A program made the position numbers and the translations under genes. Below, in pieces: positions 49,301 through 58,974 of a stretch of DNA of 64,000 nt (position 1 is its first letter; each line of letters begins with the position of its first letter). The notes below the pieces were generated by a model. The model was not told the DNA's origin. It saw nothing but the letters and a program-made list of their open reading frames with translations, and ran no database searches. Source of the stretch: Bacteroidales bacterium (lineage in GTDB: Bacteria > Bacteroidota > Bacteroidia > Bacteroidales > UBA932); assembly GCA_022653675.1 (NCBI GenBank), contig JALCST010000011.1, forward strand, positions 1 to 64,000. The letters are read 5' to 3'.

Positions 49301-50452
49301 ATGCTTTTAAATGATGTGAAAAAAACTGAAAAAGGATTTAATACCAAACGTGAAATACTCCAGCAACCTGAGATGTGGCGGGAGACATACGATTTGATAT
49401 CCCAACGGATGGGGGAATTCAAGCGTTTCCTTTCGGACAAGGGGATCGGCAAGTCTTCCGAAATTATCTTTTGCGGAGCCGGTTCTTCCGAATTCGTCGC
49501 GGATGCCGTCTCGTGCCTCTTCGTAAGTGGGGGGTACTGCAATGCGCGCAGCGTTGCAACTACTGATCTCGTCACGAATCCCGAATTCTATGTCCATAAG
49601 GACGATACTTTGCTCGCCTTTACGTTCGCACGTTCCGGAAACAGCCCGGAAAGCATAGGGGCGTACAAGATGCTCAACAGGTTCTGTAAAAATGCATATC
49701 ACGTCATAATAACGTGCAATCGCGACGGTGACATACTCGACGACGCCGATCCGGAAAAGGATTTCGTATTCGTGCTTCCCGATCCGACCGACGACGTAAG
49801 CCTGGTGATGACGAGCAGTTTCTCATCGATGGCCGTTGCCGCCATGCTGCTGCGCGATCCGGAAGCCATAACATCCCAGAGGGAGAAGGTGGCGGAGGCT
49901 TCCGCATTGGCCGGCAACTTTTTCGCTCCGGAAGTGTTGGATTCCGTGGCTGACATTGCAAAACGCGATATAAGGAGGGCGGTCGTGCTCGGAGGCGGGC
50001 CTCTCAAGGGAATCGCCCGAGAATGCCATCTGAAAATGCAGGAGATGACCGACGGAGCCATCATGAGCGCCTACGATTCCTTCATGGGACTCCGCCACGG
50101 GCCGAAGGCCGTCATAAAGGACGACACGCTGGTGGTTTACCTGCTCTCCGATGACGAGTATTCGCGCCTGTACGAATACGACCTGATGCGCCAGATCAAT
50201 GCCGAACATAACCCGATGGCACAAGTCGCCGTTTCCAAAAAAAGAGTGGAGGACGAAGGCATAAAGCTGGACATGCAGGTGAATGCCCCGGATTGCAGTC
50301 CATTCTCGGCAAATCCTTACACCTATGTCGCTTATGTCATTATAGGCCAGATACTCGGTTATCATTTTTCGCTCCATCACGGGCTCAATCCGGACAGTCC
50401 TTCGGTAAGCGGAGTCATTTCCAGGGTGGTGAGCGGAGTTAAATTATATTAA
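49301..50452 (+). CDS. agaS: AgaS-like SIS-domain isomerase/deaminase
   Basis: The 383-residue cytoplasmic protein carries two SIS domains. IFCGAGSSEFVADA (near residue 52) and FTFARSGNSPESIGAYKM (near residue 108) form the sugar-phosphate site of the first, and SAYDSFMGLRHGPKAV (near residue 253) belongs to the second. It matches the AgaS family, which converts galactosamine-6-phosphate to tagatose-6-phosphate and ammonia or isomerises related sugars. It is the first gene of a run that continues with a GatZ/KbaZ-like protein 11 nt later. Strong context supports galactosamine or GalNAc metabolism, although no GalNAc-6-phosphate deacetylase is visible. Confidence 0.85.
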   Translation: MLLNDVKKTEKGFNTKREILQQPEMWRETYDLISQRMGEFKRFLSDKGIGKSSEIIFCGAGSSEFVADAVSCLFVSGGYCNARSVATTDLVTNPEFYVHKDDTLLAFTFARSGNSPESIGAYKMLNRFCKNAYHVIITCNRDGDILDDADPEKDFVFVLPDPTDDVSLVMTSSFSSMAVAAMLLRDPEAITSQREKVAEASALAGNFFAPEVLDSVADIAKRDIRRAVVLGGGPLKGIARECHLKMQEMTDGAIMSAYDSFMGLRHGPKAVIKDDTLVVYLLSDDEYSRLYEYDLMRQINAEHNPMAQVAVSKKRVEDEGIKLDMQVNAPDCSPFSANPYTYVAYVIIGQILGYHFSLHHGLNPDSPSVSGVISRVVSGVKLY

Positions 50453-50463
50453 AAACACATGTT

Positions 50464-51699
50464 ATGGAACAAGTGACAAAACTTGAGAAGATACTGGGCC
50501 GCATAGGGGAGCTCAATGCCAAGGGATACAAGCCGGTCACGCTTTTTGCGGCCTGTCCAAATTCCGTTGCGGTAGTCAAGGCCGCCTTCAGGGCCGCCAA
50601 AAGGAACAACGCTCCTATCATATTCGCCGCAACGCTGAACCAGATCGATTGCGACGGGGGATATACCGGAATGACACAGGAGGATTTCGTCCGCACCGCC
50701 CGTGAGGAAGCGGGGCGCTCCGGTTACCAGGGAGACTACATAATAGCGATAGATCACGGCGGACCTTGGCTCAAGGATATCCAGCGCATCGAAAAATGGC
50801 CTTATGAAAAGGCTATGGCGGCAGTGAAGAGGTCCTATGAAGCGGCGGTAACGGCAGGCTACGATATGATACATGTGGATCCTACGGTAGATATAAATGT
50901 TCCGAAGGGGGAAATCATAAAAATCGAAGTGGTTGCGCAACGTACAGTAGAATTGATCTCCCATATAGAGAAGTTCCGCAAGTCGAAAGGGTTGCCGCGC
51001 ATATCGTATGAAGTGGGAACGGAGGAAGTCCATGGCGGGCTGGCAGACGAGGCCGTATTCGACAGGTTCCTGCATTTGCTCAAGGCCGGCCTCGAAAGGG
51101 AGGGCTGCAGCGACGCATGGCCGAAGTTCATCGTCGGCAAGGTAGGTACCGACCTTCATACCACTTTCTTCGATTCGAAAGTCGCCAGGGATCTCGCCGA
51201 CAAGGTAAGGCCATACGGCAGCTTTATAAAGGGACATTATACTGACGATGTTTCCAATCCGGAAGAGTATCCTCTGGCCGGGATGGGAGCGGCCAATGTC
51301 GGCCCGGAATTCACCGTTTGCGAATACGATGCCCTCGAGGAGCTTGAGAATCGCGAAAAGAAACTTTATGATGAAAACAGGGTGGCCACACTTTCGAAAA
51401 TGACGGAAGTCCTCGAACGACTGGTAATAGATTCGGGAAGGTGGAAGAAATGGATATTGCCGGGAGAATCGTCCGACGACTTCTCGAGCATCGGGGCGGA
51501 ACGCCGCAGGTGGCTTATCCGGACAAGTGCACGCTATATATGGCAGTCTCCCGAAGCTATGGCGGCCCGCTGGAAACTTTACGGAAACATGGAAGAGAAC
51601 GGAATCGACGCGGAGCACATCGTATCGTCCGGGATCGAGAAAAATATGGACAAGTACTACCGCGCCTTCAATCTCATAGACCTTAACAATTATCTATAG
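50464..51699 (+). CDS. GatZ/KbaZ-family tagatose-bisphosphate aldolase subunit-like protein
   Basis: The 411-residue protein is full length for the GatZ/KbaZ family (PF08013): LFAACPNSVAVVKAAFRAA, FAATLNQIDCDGGYTGM, AIDHGGPWL, HVDPTVD and TDLHTTFFDS. In enterobacteria it is the stabilising partner of the class II tagatose-1,6-bisphosphate aldolase GatY/KbaY, while some GatZ-like proteins have been reported to act alone as hexose-phosphate 4-epimerases. No GatY/KbaY gene is in the window, which favours an autonomous role or a partner elsewhere. It sits 11 nt after agaS and 2 nt before the PfkB gene, so the three make one pathway unit. Confidence 0.83.
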   Translation: MEQVTKLEKILGRIGELNAKGYKPVTLFAACPNSVAVVKAAFRAAKRNNAPIIFAATLNQIDCDGGYTGMTQEDFVRTAREEAGRSGYQGDYIIAIDHGGPWLKDIQRIEKWPYEKAMAAVKRSYEAAVTAGYDMIHVDPTVDINVPKGEIIKIEVVAQRTVELISHIEKFRKSKGLPRISYEVGTEEVHGGLADEAVFDRFLHLLKAGLEREGCSDAWPKFIVGKVGTDLHTTFFDSKVARDLADKVRPYGSFIKGHYTDDVSNPEEYPLAGMGAANVGPEFTVCEYDALEELENREKKLYDENRVATLSKMTEVLERLVIDSGRWKKWILPGESSDDFSSIGAERRRWLIRTSARYIWQSPEAMAARWKLYGNMEENGIDAEHIVSSGIEKNMDKYYRAFNLIDLNNYL

Positions 51700-51701
51700 A
51701 A

Positions 51702-52655
51702 ATGGACAGGAAATTCGACATAATCGCTTTGGGAGAGCTGAACGTAGATTTGATCCTCAACCGGATACAGGGATTTCCGGAAATAGGCAAGGAGATTGTC
51801 GCCGACGATTTCCTTATGACCCTCGGCAGTTCGACAGCCATATTCGCAGCAAATGCCGCTTCGTTGGGCAGTTCGGTGGCTTTTCTCGGGATGGTAGGCA
51901 ATGACGGCTTCGGAAATTACATCGAAGAGTCGCTTCGCAAGCGGCGCGTGGATACGTCGCTCCTGATCCGTTCCGAAAGATACAATACCGGGGTGACCGT
52001 GGTCATGAATTACGATCAGGACCGTGCGAATGTCACATATCCCGGGGCGATGAACTTCATGGGGTTGGATGAGATATCAGGGGATGCGATCGGACAGGCG
52101 AAGCATGTCCATATTTCCTCGCTGTTCCTTCAGGAAAATCTCAGGAGGGACATTCCCGGAATATTGGAACTCATCAGAAAGTGCGGGGCTACGGTTTCCC
52201 TCGACACCCAGTGGGATCCTTCGGAGAAGTGGGACTTCGATTTCCGAAAGCTGTTGCCGATGATCAACGTATTCATGCCCAACGAAAAGGAACTCATGTG
52301 CCTGACACGTTGCAGCGACCTCGACGCCGCAATTGCGGCGGTATCGGATTATGTCGACATTATGGTCGTGAAAAGGGGAAGCCGCGGAGCTACCTTGGTA
52401 TTGAAGGGAGGCGAAAGGCACGATATGCCTGCTTTGCTTAACGAGCATGTGGTGGATGCGATAGGTGCGGGGGACAGCTTCAACGCCGGTTTCGTTTCGG
52501 CCTATGTGCGCGGATACCCGATAAACGAATGCCTTTCCGACGGCATTCTGGCCGGAGCCATAAATACTACCGCCGCCGGCGGTACCGGGGCCTTCTCTTC
52601 GCCCGAATCCATAAGGGTTGCCGCGCGGACTTTCGGTAAGGAGATAAAGATATGA
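51702..52655 (+). CDS. PfkB-family sugar kinase (tagatose-6-P kinase or fructokinase-like)
   Basis: The 317-residue kinase has the N-terminal IIALGELNVDLILN, TLGSSTAIFAANAASLG, FLGMVGNDGFGNYI, MPNEKELMCLT and the catalytic VDAIGAGDSFNAGF (base Asp near residue 254). PfkB kinases phosphorylate sugars or sugar phosphates. Between an agaS-gatZ pair and an alpha-galactosidase, tagatose-6-phosphate or a related ketose is the most likely substrate, but fructose or another sugar is possible. It starts 2 nt after the GatZ-like gene and overlaps the GH36-like gene by 4 nt (ATGA). Confidence 0.85.
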   Translation: MDRKFDIIALGELNVDLILNRIQGFPEIGKEIVADDFLMTLGSSTAIFAANAASLGSSVAFLGMVGNDGFGNYIEESLRKRRVDTSLLIRSERYNTGVTVVMNYDQDRANVTYPGAMNFMGLDEISGDAIGQAKHVHISSLFLQENLRRDIPGILELIRKCGATVSLDTQWDPSEKWDFDFRKLLPMINVFMPNEKELMCLTRCSDLDAAIAAVSDYVDIMVVKRGSRGATLVLKGGERHDMPALLNEHVVDAIGAGDSFNAGFVSAYVRGYPINECLSDGILAGAINTTAAGGTGAFSSPESIRVAARTFGKEIKI

Positions 52656-54448
52656 AAATGAAGAGAGCGATTTGCAATATTGTTTTTGCAGCATTTCTTT
52701 CCTTTCTGCTTTATGGATGCGCAGTTAAGGAAACGGAGGGCAATGACGTCGAAATACGGCGCATGTCTTTCGTAAACAGGGGGGACACATCCGTTACCGT
52801 CGGGGAATGGTGCAGCGATACCGTTTCCATAGTCGCCGGTGAAAACGCTTCGCCTGCGTTTTGGGCTTTCATAGGCAGTTCTTCCGAGTCCAGGGAGGAT
52901 TGGATAAGACCCCTTGACAGGGATACATGCATAGCCAATTATATGGGTATGAACGATTCGGACTATGGAGGCGGAATTCCTGCCGCCGTCGTCTGGACGG
53001 TCGGAAAATCGTTGGCGGTTGGAGCCCTTTCGGGAGTTCCGTTGAATTTAAGCATCCCTGTCGAAAAAAGAGGGGACACGGTCAGGATGTACATAAAATG
53101 GGTATTCGAAAAACCTCGCGTACTCAAACCGGGCGACAGCCTGACATTGCCTGAAGAGTTCGTATTCCATGGGAAAAGCGACTGTTTCGAACCTCTGAGA
53201 AAATATGCAGAGGCTCTTTCCGGATTGGGAGTAAGACCGGCGGAGAGCGAACCTTCCGCTTTCGATGCGGCCTGGTGCGCTTGGGGATACGGCCGCGGAT
53301 TCACTGTGAGACAAATTCTCGGCACCCTGCCTGAAGTTAAGAAACTTGGCATAAAATGGGTTTCCATAGACGACGGCTACCAGATAGCCGAAGGGGACTG
53401 GAACCTGAATCCTAAGACTTTTCCCGGCGGAGATGCGGAGATGAAAAACCTTGTAGATTCCATACATGCATCCGGCATGAAAGCCATGATATGGTGGGCG
53501 CCTCTTGCAGCAGACCCCGGATGCGCATTCCTCAAGAAACATCCCGATGCCGTTTCCATGGATAGGAAAGGTGAACCTTATGCTATTTCCTACTGGGACA
53601 GCTGGTACCTGAGCCCTTCGGATACGGCCGTGATAGCCGAGACGAAAAGGATTGTGCGCAAATTCATCGTGGAATACGGCTTCGACGGTATGAAACTGGA
53701 CGGACAACATCTCAATTGTGTACATCCCGACTACAATCCAGTACATCATCCCGATGATCCGGAATACGACTGCCGCCATTTGCCAGAATTCTATAAGACG
53801 ATTTACGAAACCGCACGGGGGCTTAAAAAGGATGCGGTCGTTCAACTTTGCCCTTGCGGAGACTGTTTCTCCGTCTTCAACCTTCCTTATGTGAACCAGA
53901 CTGTTGCATCCGATCCTGAAAGCAGTTATCAGGTAAGGACCAAGGCGTACGTTTTCCGTTCGCTGGCTCCAGGTACCGCTTATTACGGCGACCATGTCGA
54001 ACTTACCGACGGAGGGGAGGATTTCGCCAGCCAACTTGGAGTCGGTGCCGTGCCGGGTACCAAGTTCACATGGCCTGAATACGGCTCGGACCCTGGCCGG
54101 AAAAATTTCCTGGATCCGGAAAAGGAAGCCGTTTGGAAGAAAGCCTTCGGGATATATGACTCCGAAAGAATGTCGGAAGGTGAAATGTTGGGAGGCCTTT
54201 ACGATATCGGTTATGACAAACCGGAAACTTATGTGATCCGGAAGGGGGACGGGACCTTCTATTATTCCCTTTTCGCCCCGGAATTCAGCGGCACCATACA
54301 TTTCAGGGGGCTTGATAAGGGGACGAAATATACGGTTAAGGACCTTTGGAACGATGCGGTACTAGGTACTGTCTCGTTTGCGGAAGATTCCGCATCCGTC
54401 TCCTTCAAACGGTTCGAACTATTGAAACTGAACAAACAAACTAACTAA
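52652..54448 (+). CDS. GH36-like alpha-galactosidase/alpha-N-acetylgalactosaminidase lipoprotein
   Basis: The 598-residue lipoprotein (SFLLYGCAVKE; Cys near residue 22) has a ~170-residue N-terminal beta domain and then a melibiase-type barrel: WVSIDDGYQIAEGDWNLNP, KTFPGGDAEMKNLVDSIHASG and KAMIWWAPL. GFDGMKLDGQHL holds the likely nucleophile Asp (near residue 350) and ASDPESSYQVR the likely acid/base Asp. A C-terminal beta domain follows. GH36 enzymes remove alpha-galactose or alpha-GalNAc. Anchored outside the cytoplasm and cotranscribed with the tagatose pathway genes, it probably releases the sugar used by the operon. GH27/GH31-like specificity cannot be fully excluded. Confidence 0.83.
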   Translation: MKMKRAICNIVFAAFLSFLLYGCAVKETEGNDVEIRRMSFVNRGDTSVTVGEWCSDTVSIVAGENASPAFWAFIGSSSESREDWIRPLDRDTCIANYMGMNDSDYGGGIPAAVVWTVGKSLAVGALSGVPLNLSIPVEKRGDTVRMYIKWVFEKPRVLKPGDSLTLPEEFVFHGKSDCFEPLRKYAEALSGLGVRPAESEPSAFDAAWCAWGYGRGFTVRQILGTLPEVKKLGIKWVSIDDGYQIAEGDWNLNPKTFPGGDAEMKNLVDSIHASGMKAMIWWAPLAADPGCAFLKKHPDAVSMDRKGEPYAISYWDSWYLSPSDTAVIAETKRIVRKFIVEYGFDGMKLDGQHLNCVHPDYNPVHHPDDPEYDCRHLPEFYKTIYETARGLKKDAVVQLCPCGDCFSVFNLPYVNQTVASDPESSYQVRTKAYVFRSLAPGTAYYGDHVELTDGGEDFASQLGVGAVPGTKFTWPEYGSDPGRKNFLDPEKEAVWKKAFGIYDSERMSEGEMLGGLYDIGYDKPETYVIRKGDGTFYYSLFAPEFSGTIHFRGLDKGTKYTVKDLWNDAVLGTVSFAEDSASVSFKRFELLKLNKQTN

Positions 54449-54458
54449 TAAAGTGCTA

Positions 54459-57389
54459 ATGAAAAAGTATTTGATTATCCTCATGCTGTTCGTGACATGT
54501 AACCTTAGTGCACAAGTCTCGATCAAGGGAACGGTTACTTCTGCAACTGACAAGGAACCGATTCCCGGAGCAAGCGTAGTAATCAAGGGGACCACTATAG
54601 GAACCACCACCGACATTGACGGTAGATATTCCATCAAAGCCCCTGATGCACAATCCATACTCGTATTTTCATGCATCGGTTACGAAGATGTCCTGATTCC
54701 TGCTGACGGAAAGGAACTGATAAACGTGGCGATGAACGAGAAGATGGAGAAATTGGATGACGTAGTGGTCATGGGTTACAGCAACAAAACGAAAAACGAA
54801 ATCACGAGTGCGGTATCCGTGATCTCTTCCGACAAGCTTGTCGATGTTACTTCCCAAAACATAGAAAGCATGCTGCAAGGCAAGGTGGCCGGTGTATCGG
54901 TAGTCAATTCCAGCGGACAGCCTGGCAGCGAACCTCTCGTTCGCATACGTGGGATTTCGTCCATGAATGCCCCTCAGGGACCTTTGTATGTGGTTGATGG
55001 CATCATAGGAGGATCCTATGATCCTAACGACATAGAAACATTGACGGTCCTGAAAGACGCCGGATCTACCGGCATGTATGGCGCGCAGGCTAACGGCGGC
55101 GTTATAGTGATAACGACCAAGAGTGCTAAAAGCAAGAAGATGACTTTCAATTTCAAAGCCAATGTCGGCTTCACGCGCCCAGATTTCGACCGTCAGAAAA
55201 GGATGAATTCGGCTGAGCTTTACAACTATTACCGCGAATATTTCCGCGATCCGGAGACATATATGGTGGACGATGTGGCATTCAACAATGCCATTCCAAA
55301 GTCCGTGCTCAACACCGATACGGACTGGAGGGGACTCGCTTTCAGGACGGGTACCGTCCAACAGTATTACTTTTCCCTTATGGGCAAATCCGACAGGAAT
55401 TCCTATTACGACAGCATATCGTATTTCGACGAGGACGGAACCATGAGAAATACGGGTTACAAGCAGGTAAACGTACGTTCTAACAATACTTTCAATCTCA
55501 CAGACTGGCTCAAGATAACGAGCAACATCGACATTCACGGAAGTACCAGCAGTTCGATGGACAGCAACCTGCTTTATTATCTCGACGAAGCCCTTCCTTG
55601 GGACAGCCCTTATGACGAAAACGGCGATCTCCGCAAATTCTCAGAGTCTACCGGAATATGGATGAGGGACAAAGTGAATCCGCTCCTCGCTTTCGAGGAC
55701 AACCAACTCGTGAACAACGTTAAGTCCATAGGACTCGATTATGATTTTTCCGTCGATGTCAAGATTACCCCATGGCTCTCGTTCAATTCTCAGAACAGGG
55801 TTTCCGGTTCGACCGATAAAACTCATTATCATCGTACTACAAATGTTGAAACTATGGAGTCCGGAGATTTCATACAGGAGTCGCAGACCTTCGTAGTCAG
55901 CGGCATAACGACCGATATGTTCAAGGCCAAGTACAACTTCGGTAAACATACTGTCAGCGGACTTTTTGGCTATGAGGCGCAGAGGGAATATGGGGAAGAG
56001 ATGTCCGCTTCCGGCAAGGGCCTGCCTTACGGTCTTTACGTACTCGACGTGGCCAGCAACACTTATGTCGTCGGAGGATCGAATTATACCAACGGCATGC
56101 AGTCTCTGATTTCGCAGGTGAATTACGATTATGGAAACAAGTATTTCGTTACCGCTTCGTTCCGTGTCGACCAGTCGTCTACTTTCGACAAGGCCAACCG
56201 TACGGCAATGTTCCCATCCATATCCGGAAGCTGGGTGGTAGGCAATGAGCCGTTCATGGCAGGCAACGATTTGATAAAGGGACTTAAGCTCCGTGCCAGC
56301 TGGGGCAAGACCGGAATGAAGGACATAGGGGCTTCGAAATATCTTGAGAAATTCGCATACAGCACCCAATATGACGATAATACTTCGGCCGTTCCGACAC
56401 AGATGTCCAATCCGAATCTGAAATGGGAGCAGACGACGCAGTTCAACGTCGGAACCAGCTTTTCATTGGCCGACAGGTTGGACATAGACCTCAACTTCTA
56501 TCGGAATATCACCAACAACCTACTGGTATATCGCGATCTGCCGCCTTCGGGAGGATTCGACAAGCAATGGCAGAACTTCGGCTCGGTACTGAATACCGGC
56601 TTCGAGACCTCATTGGGAGCCCATATACTTAAGGATGGAAAGTTGAAATGGAATGCCGATTTCTCGATTTCATATAATTACAACAGGCTCTTCGGATTCG
56701 GCGATACTGTAATTTATACATCGCATTACGGGGTGATGCAGGTTTATAAGGAGGGATGTTCCCTTTATACCTGGTACGTCAAGGATTATGCAGGTATAGA
56801 TCCGGAAACCGGGCGCAGGCAGTTCATAGACGAAAACGGCGACAAGACCTTCGATTATGCTTCCGCCCGCTATGTCGAGGCCGGTTCCCCGCTTATTCCG
56901 TGGGAAGGTGGGATCAGCACTGACATTTCGTACGGTAATTGGAAATTGTGTGCTACGGGCAACTTCGTATGGGGCGATGTCCTGTATGGGCGCCAACGTG
57001 CGAGCGATCTCGCCATTTTCGTCGAGAATTCGCTTGAACCGTCGAGTGAAGACGTGATTTGGAAACAACCGGGCGATATCGCCACCATTGGGCTCCCGGC
57101 ATATGCGTCTTCGCAGATTTACGATACTGGCATGCTCGTGCGCGGAGACTATTTCAAGGTACGCAACATAACCCTTTCCTATACTTTCGACAAGTTTCTC
57201 CATAGCGACAACAAACTGACTCTCGCTCTTTCATGCGACAACCTTTGCACCTTTACGAATGTTTGGGGAGCCGATCCGGAAGTGAATATGAGCATCGATT
57301 CGGACTTGCTGCCAGGCGAGATATCAACTTGGGAGAACAGGTATCCAAACAACAAGCAGTATGTGTTCCAGGTCAATCTAACTTTTTAA
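54459..57389 (+). CDS. SusC/RagA-type TonB-dependent transporter (second locus)
   Basis: The 976-residue protein has a signal peptide (CNLSAQ), the CarboxypepD_reg-like domain (VSIKGTVTSATDKEPIPGASV), a TonB-box region (LDDVVVMGYSNKTKNEITSAV), a plug with VRIRGISSMNAPQGPLYVVDG and STGMYGAQANGGVIVITTK, and a beta-barrel ending QYVFQVNLTF. It imports the glycan fragments of the second locus. It begins 10 nt after the GH36-like gene and is followed by susD after 13 nt. ATG 54459 is preferred to GTG 54453. It is only distantly similar to the starch-locus SusC, so its ligand should differ. Confidence 0.93.
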   Translation: MKKYLIILMLFVTCNLSAQVSIKGTVTSATDKEPIPGASVVIKGTTIGTTTDIDGRYSIKAPDAQSILVFSCIGYEDVLIPADGKELINVAMNEKMEKLDDVVVMGYSNKTKNEITSAVSVISSDKLVDVTSQNIESMLQGKVAGVSVVNSSGQPGSEPLVRIRGISSMNAPQGPLYVVDGIIGGSYDPNDIETLTVLKDAGSTGMYGAQANGGVIVITTKSAKSKKMTFNFKANVGFTRPDFDRQKRMNSAELYNYYREYFRDPETYMVDDVAFNNAIPKSVLNTDTDWRGLAFRTGTVQQYYFSLMGKSDRNSYYDSISYFDEDGTMRNTGYKQVNVRSNNTFNLTDWLKITSNIDIHGSTSSSMDSNLLYYLDEALPWDSPYDENGDLRKFSESTGIWMRDKVNPLLAFEDNQLVNNVKSIGLDYDFSVDVKITPWLSFNSQNRVSGSTDKTHYHRTTNVETMESGDFIQESQTFVVSGITTDMFKAKYNFGKHTVSGLFGYEAQREYGEEMSASGKGLPYGLYVLDVASNTYVVGGSNYTNGMQSLISQVNYDYGNKYFVTASFRVDQSSTFDKANRTAMFPSISGSWVVGNEPFMAGNDLIKGLKLRASWGKTGMKDIGASKYLEKFAYSTQYDDNTSAVPTQMSNPNLKWEQTTQFNVGTSFSLADRLDIDLNFYRNITNNLLVYRDLPPSGGFDKQWQNFGSVLNTGFETSLGAHILKDGKLKWNADFSISYNYNRLFGFGDTVIYTSHYGVMQVYKEGCSLYTWYVKDYAGIDPETGRRQFIDENGDKTFDYASARYVEAGSPLIPWEGGISTDISYGNWKLCATGNFVWGDVLYGRQRASDLAIFVENSLEPSSEDVIWKQPGDIATIGLPAYASSQIYDTGMLVRGDYFKVRNITLSYTFDKFLHSDNKLTLALSCDNLCTFTNVWGADPEVNMSIDSDLLPGEISTWENRYPNNKQYVFQVNLTF

Positions 57390-57402
57390 CGGGCAACGAT
57401 AT

Positions 57403-58968
57403 ATGAAAAAGATAAACTGTATACTTTCATTTCTCATTCTTGCTGCCGGCCTGCTCTCCTTCACCGGCTGCAATCTGGACATAGCACCTTCGAATTCCCT
57501 TACGGGGGACCAGATGAGCGAGTCCCCAACTGGTTTGGAGGATATAATAAACGGCTGTTATACCATTTTCAAGGATTATCAGGAAGACCAGGAAAGCAAC
57601 GACTGGTACCTCCGCCAATATTACCAGATGTCCGATTTCTCCTCTGACGACGTTACGTACGGACACGAAACGGAAGACAATCTCAACATGATTTTCCGTT
57701 ATCCTGAGCGCACGCCGGCTTTGGATAACATAACGACTTTCTGGATAAACAGCTATAAATTGATATATGCGGCCAATGTGGCTTTGAATGTCGCTGACCG
57801 GGCCGAGGAAAAGACGGACCTCGTCAAGCATATCGAAGGCGAAGCCCTTTTCCTGAAAGCGTTCGCCATGCATAACCTGGTACGCCTTTATGCCAAGCCT
57901 TACACTCAGGCTGACGTCGATACGGATCCGGGCATAATAATCCGCGAATCCATGACCGATACCGACAACAAGGGACGTGCTTCCCTCAAGGATACTTACG
58001 ATTATATCGTAAACTGTTTGCTAGAGGCCGAAACGGACATGGAAGACATAGACGTTTCGGAACGGGACAGCAAGGGATTCGCATCTATCGGAGCTGTCAG
58101 GGCTCTCCTTTCGCGCGTCTACCTTTATATGGGTGAATGGGACAAATCGATAGAATATTCCACCAAGGTCATTGACAGCGGGGATTATACGCTTGAAACA
58201 ACGGACGACATACCGGATTACATAACGGATACGAAGGATGCTTCCGAAACCATATGGTGCATAATAATGAATCAGACAGACGATAAGCAGGAGGGTTCCA
58301 TAGCATCCATGATAATGACCGAAGGCGACGGCTGCTGGGGCGAAGAGGGCTATTCTCCGTCGATACTTTCCGATATGGGAATCGGAACGGATATGGAGAA
58401 GGTCGACGTACGTTTCAGATTCGTCCAGGATCCTGTGATAAAGAACGGGCTTACGCTTTATCCATGCTCTAAGTTCAGCGGCCAGGATGGGTCGAAGACA
58501 AGCTCTTCGCCTGTGATGTTCCGTTTGTCGGAGATGTATTTCAACCGTGCGGAGGCTTATGCACACGAGGGGGACGAACCAGATGCTTTGGATGACATAA
58601 ATACCGTCCGTGCCCAGAGAATAGATCCTTCCGCCATAGAAGGATCGACGGTGGAAGACTTCCTTTACAAAACGTCCGACGTAAACAGTTCCACCACTAT
58701 ACTCGATCTGGTACTTAAGGAAAAAAGGATCGAATTCGCATTCGAGGCGCAACGCTTTTTCGACCTGAGACGTAACGGCATGGACATAATACGCAATTAT
58801 TGGGGATTCCATATCCTTACGTATTCCGTAGGACAGGCGGTAAGCAAAGCTCCGGGCCTTGATGTTGACCAGGTGGTTACCAAGGCTTCCTATTCCCGCC
58901 TAGTATTTCCTATACCTTCGCAAGAGGTCAACAATAACCCTTCCTGTGTACAAAACGAAGGATATTAA
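57403..58968 (+). CDS. SusD/RagB-family lipoprotein (second locus)
   Basis: The 521-residue lipoprotein (GLLSFTGCNLDI; Cys near residue 23) has the SusD fold: helical repeats with EGEALFLKAFAMHNLVRLYAKPY, FRLSEMYFNRAEAYAHEG, and the C-terminal VLKEKRIEFAFEAQRFFDLRRNG and FPIPSQEVNNNPSCVQNEGY. It is the lid and binding partner of the SusC transporter 13 nt upstream. A PKD-containing lipoprotein gene starts 6 nt later and seems to take the place of a SusE/F-type binding protein. Confidence 0.93.
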   Translation: MKKINCILSFLILAAGLLSFTGCNLDIAPSNSLTGDQMSESPTGLEDIINGCYTIFKDYQEDQESNDWYLRQYYQMSDFSSDDVTYGHETEDNLNMIFRYPERTPALDNITTFWINSYKLIYAANVALNVADRAEEKTDLVKHIEGEALFLKAFAMHNLVRLYAKPYTQADVDTDPGIIIRESMTDTDNKGRASLKDTYDYIVNCLLEAETDMEDIDVSERDSKGFASIGAVRALLSRVYLYMGEWDKSIEYSTKVIDSGDYTLETTDDIPDYITDTKDASETIWCIIMNQTDDKQEGSIASMIMTEGDGCWGEEGYSPSILSDMGIGTDMEKVDVRFRFVQDPVIKNGLTLYPCSKFSGQDGSKTSSSPVMFRLSEMYFNRAEAYAHEGDEPDALDDINTVRAQRIDPSAIEGSTVEDFLYKTSDVNSSTTILDLVLKEKRIEFAFEAQRFFDLRRNGMDIIRNYWGFHILTYSVGQAVSKAPGLDVDQVVTKASYSRLVFPIPSQEVNNNPSCVQNEGY

Positions 58969-58974
58969 TTTAAA

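Noticed and set aside
53048..54301. 417-codon minus-strand ORF opposite the GH36-like gene
   Set aside because: Antisense shadow; the plus frame has catalytic motifs and fits the operon.
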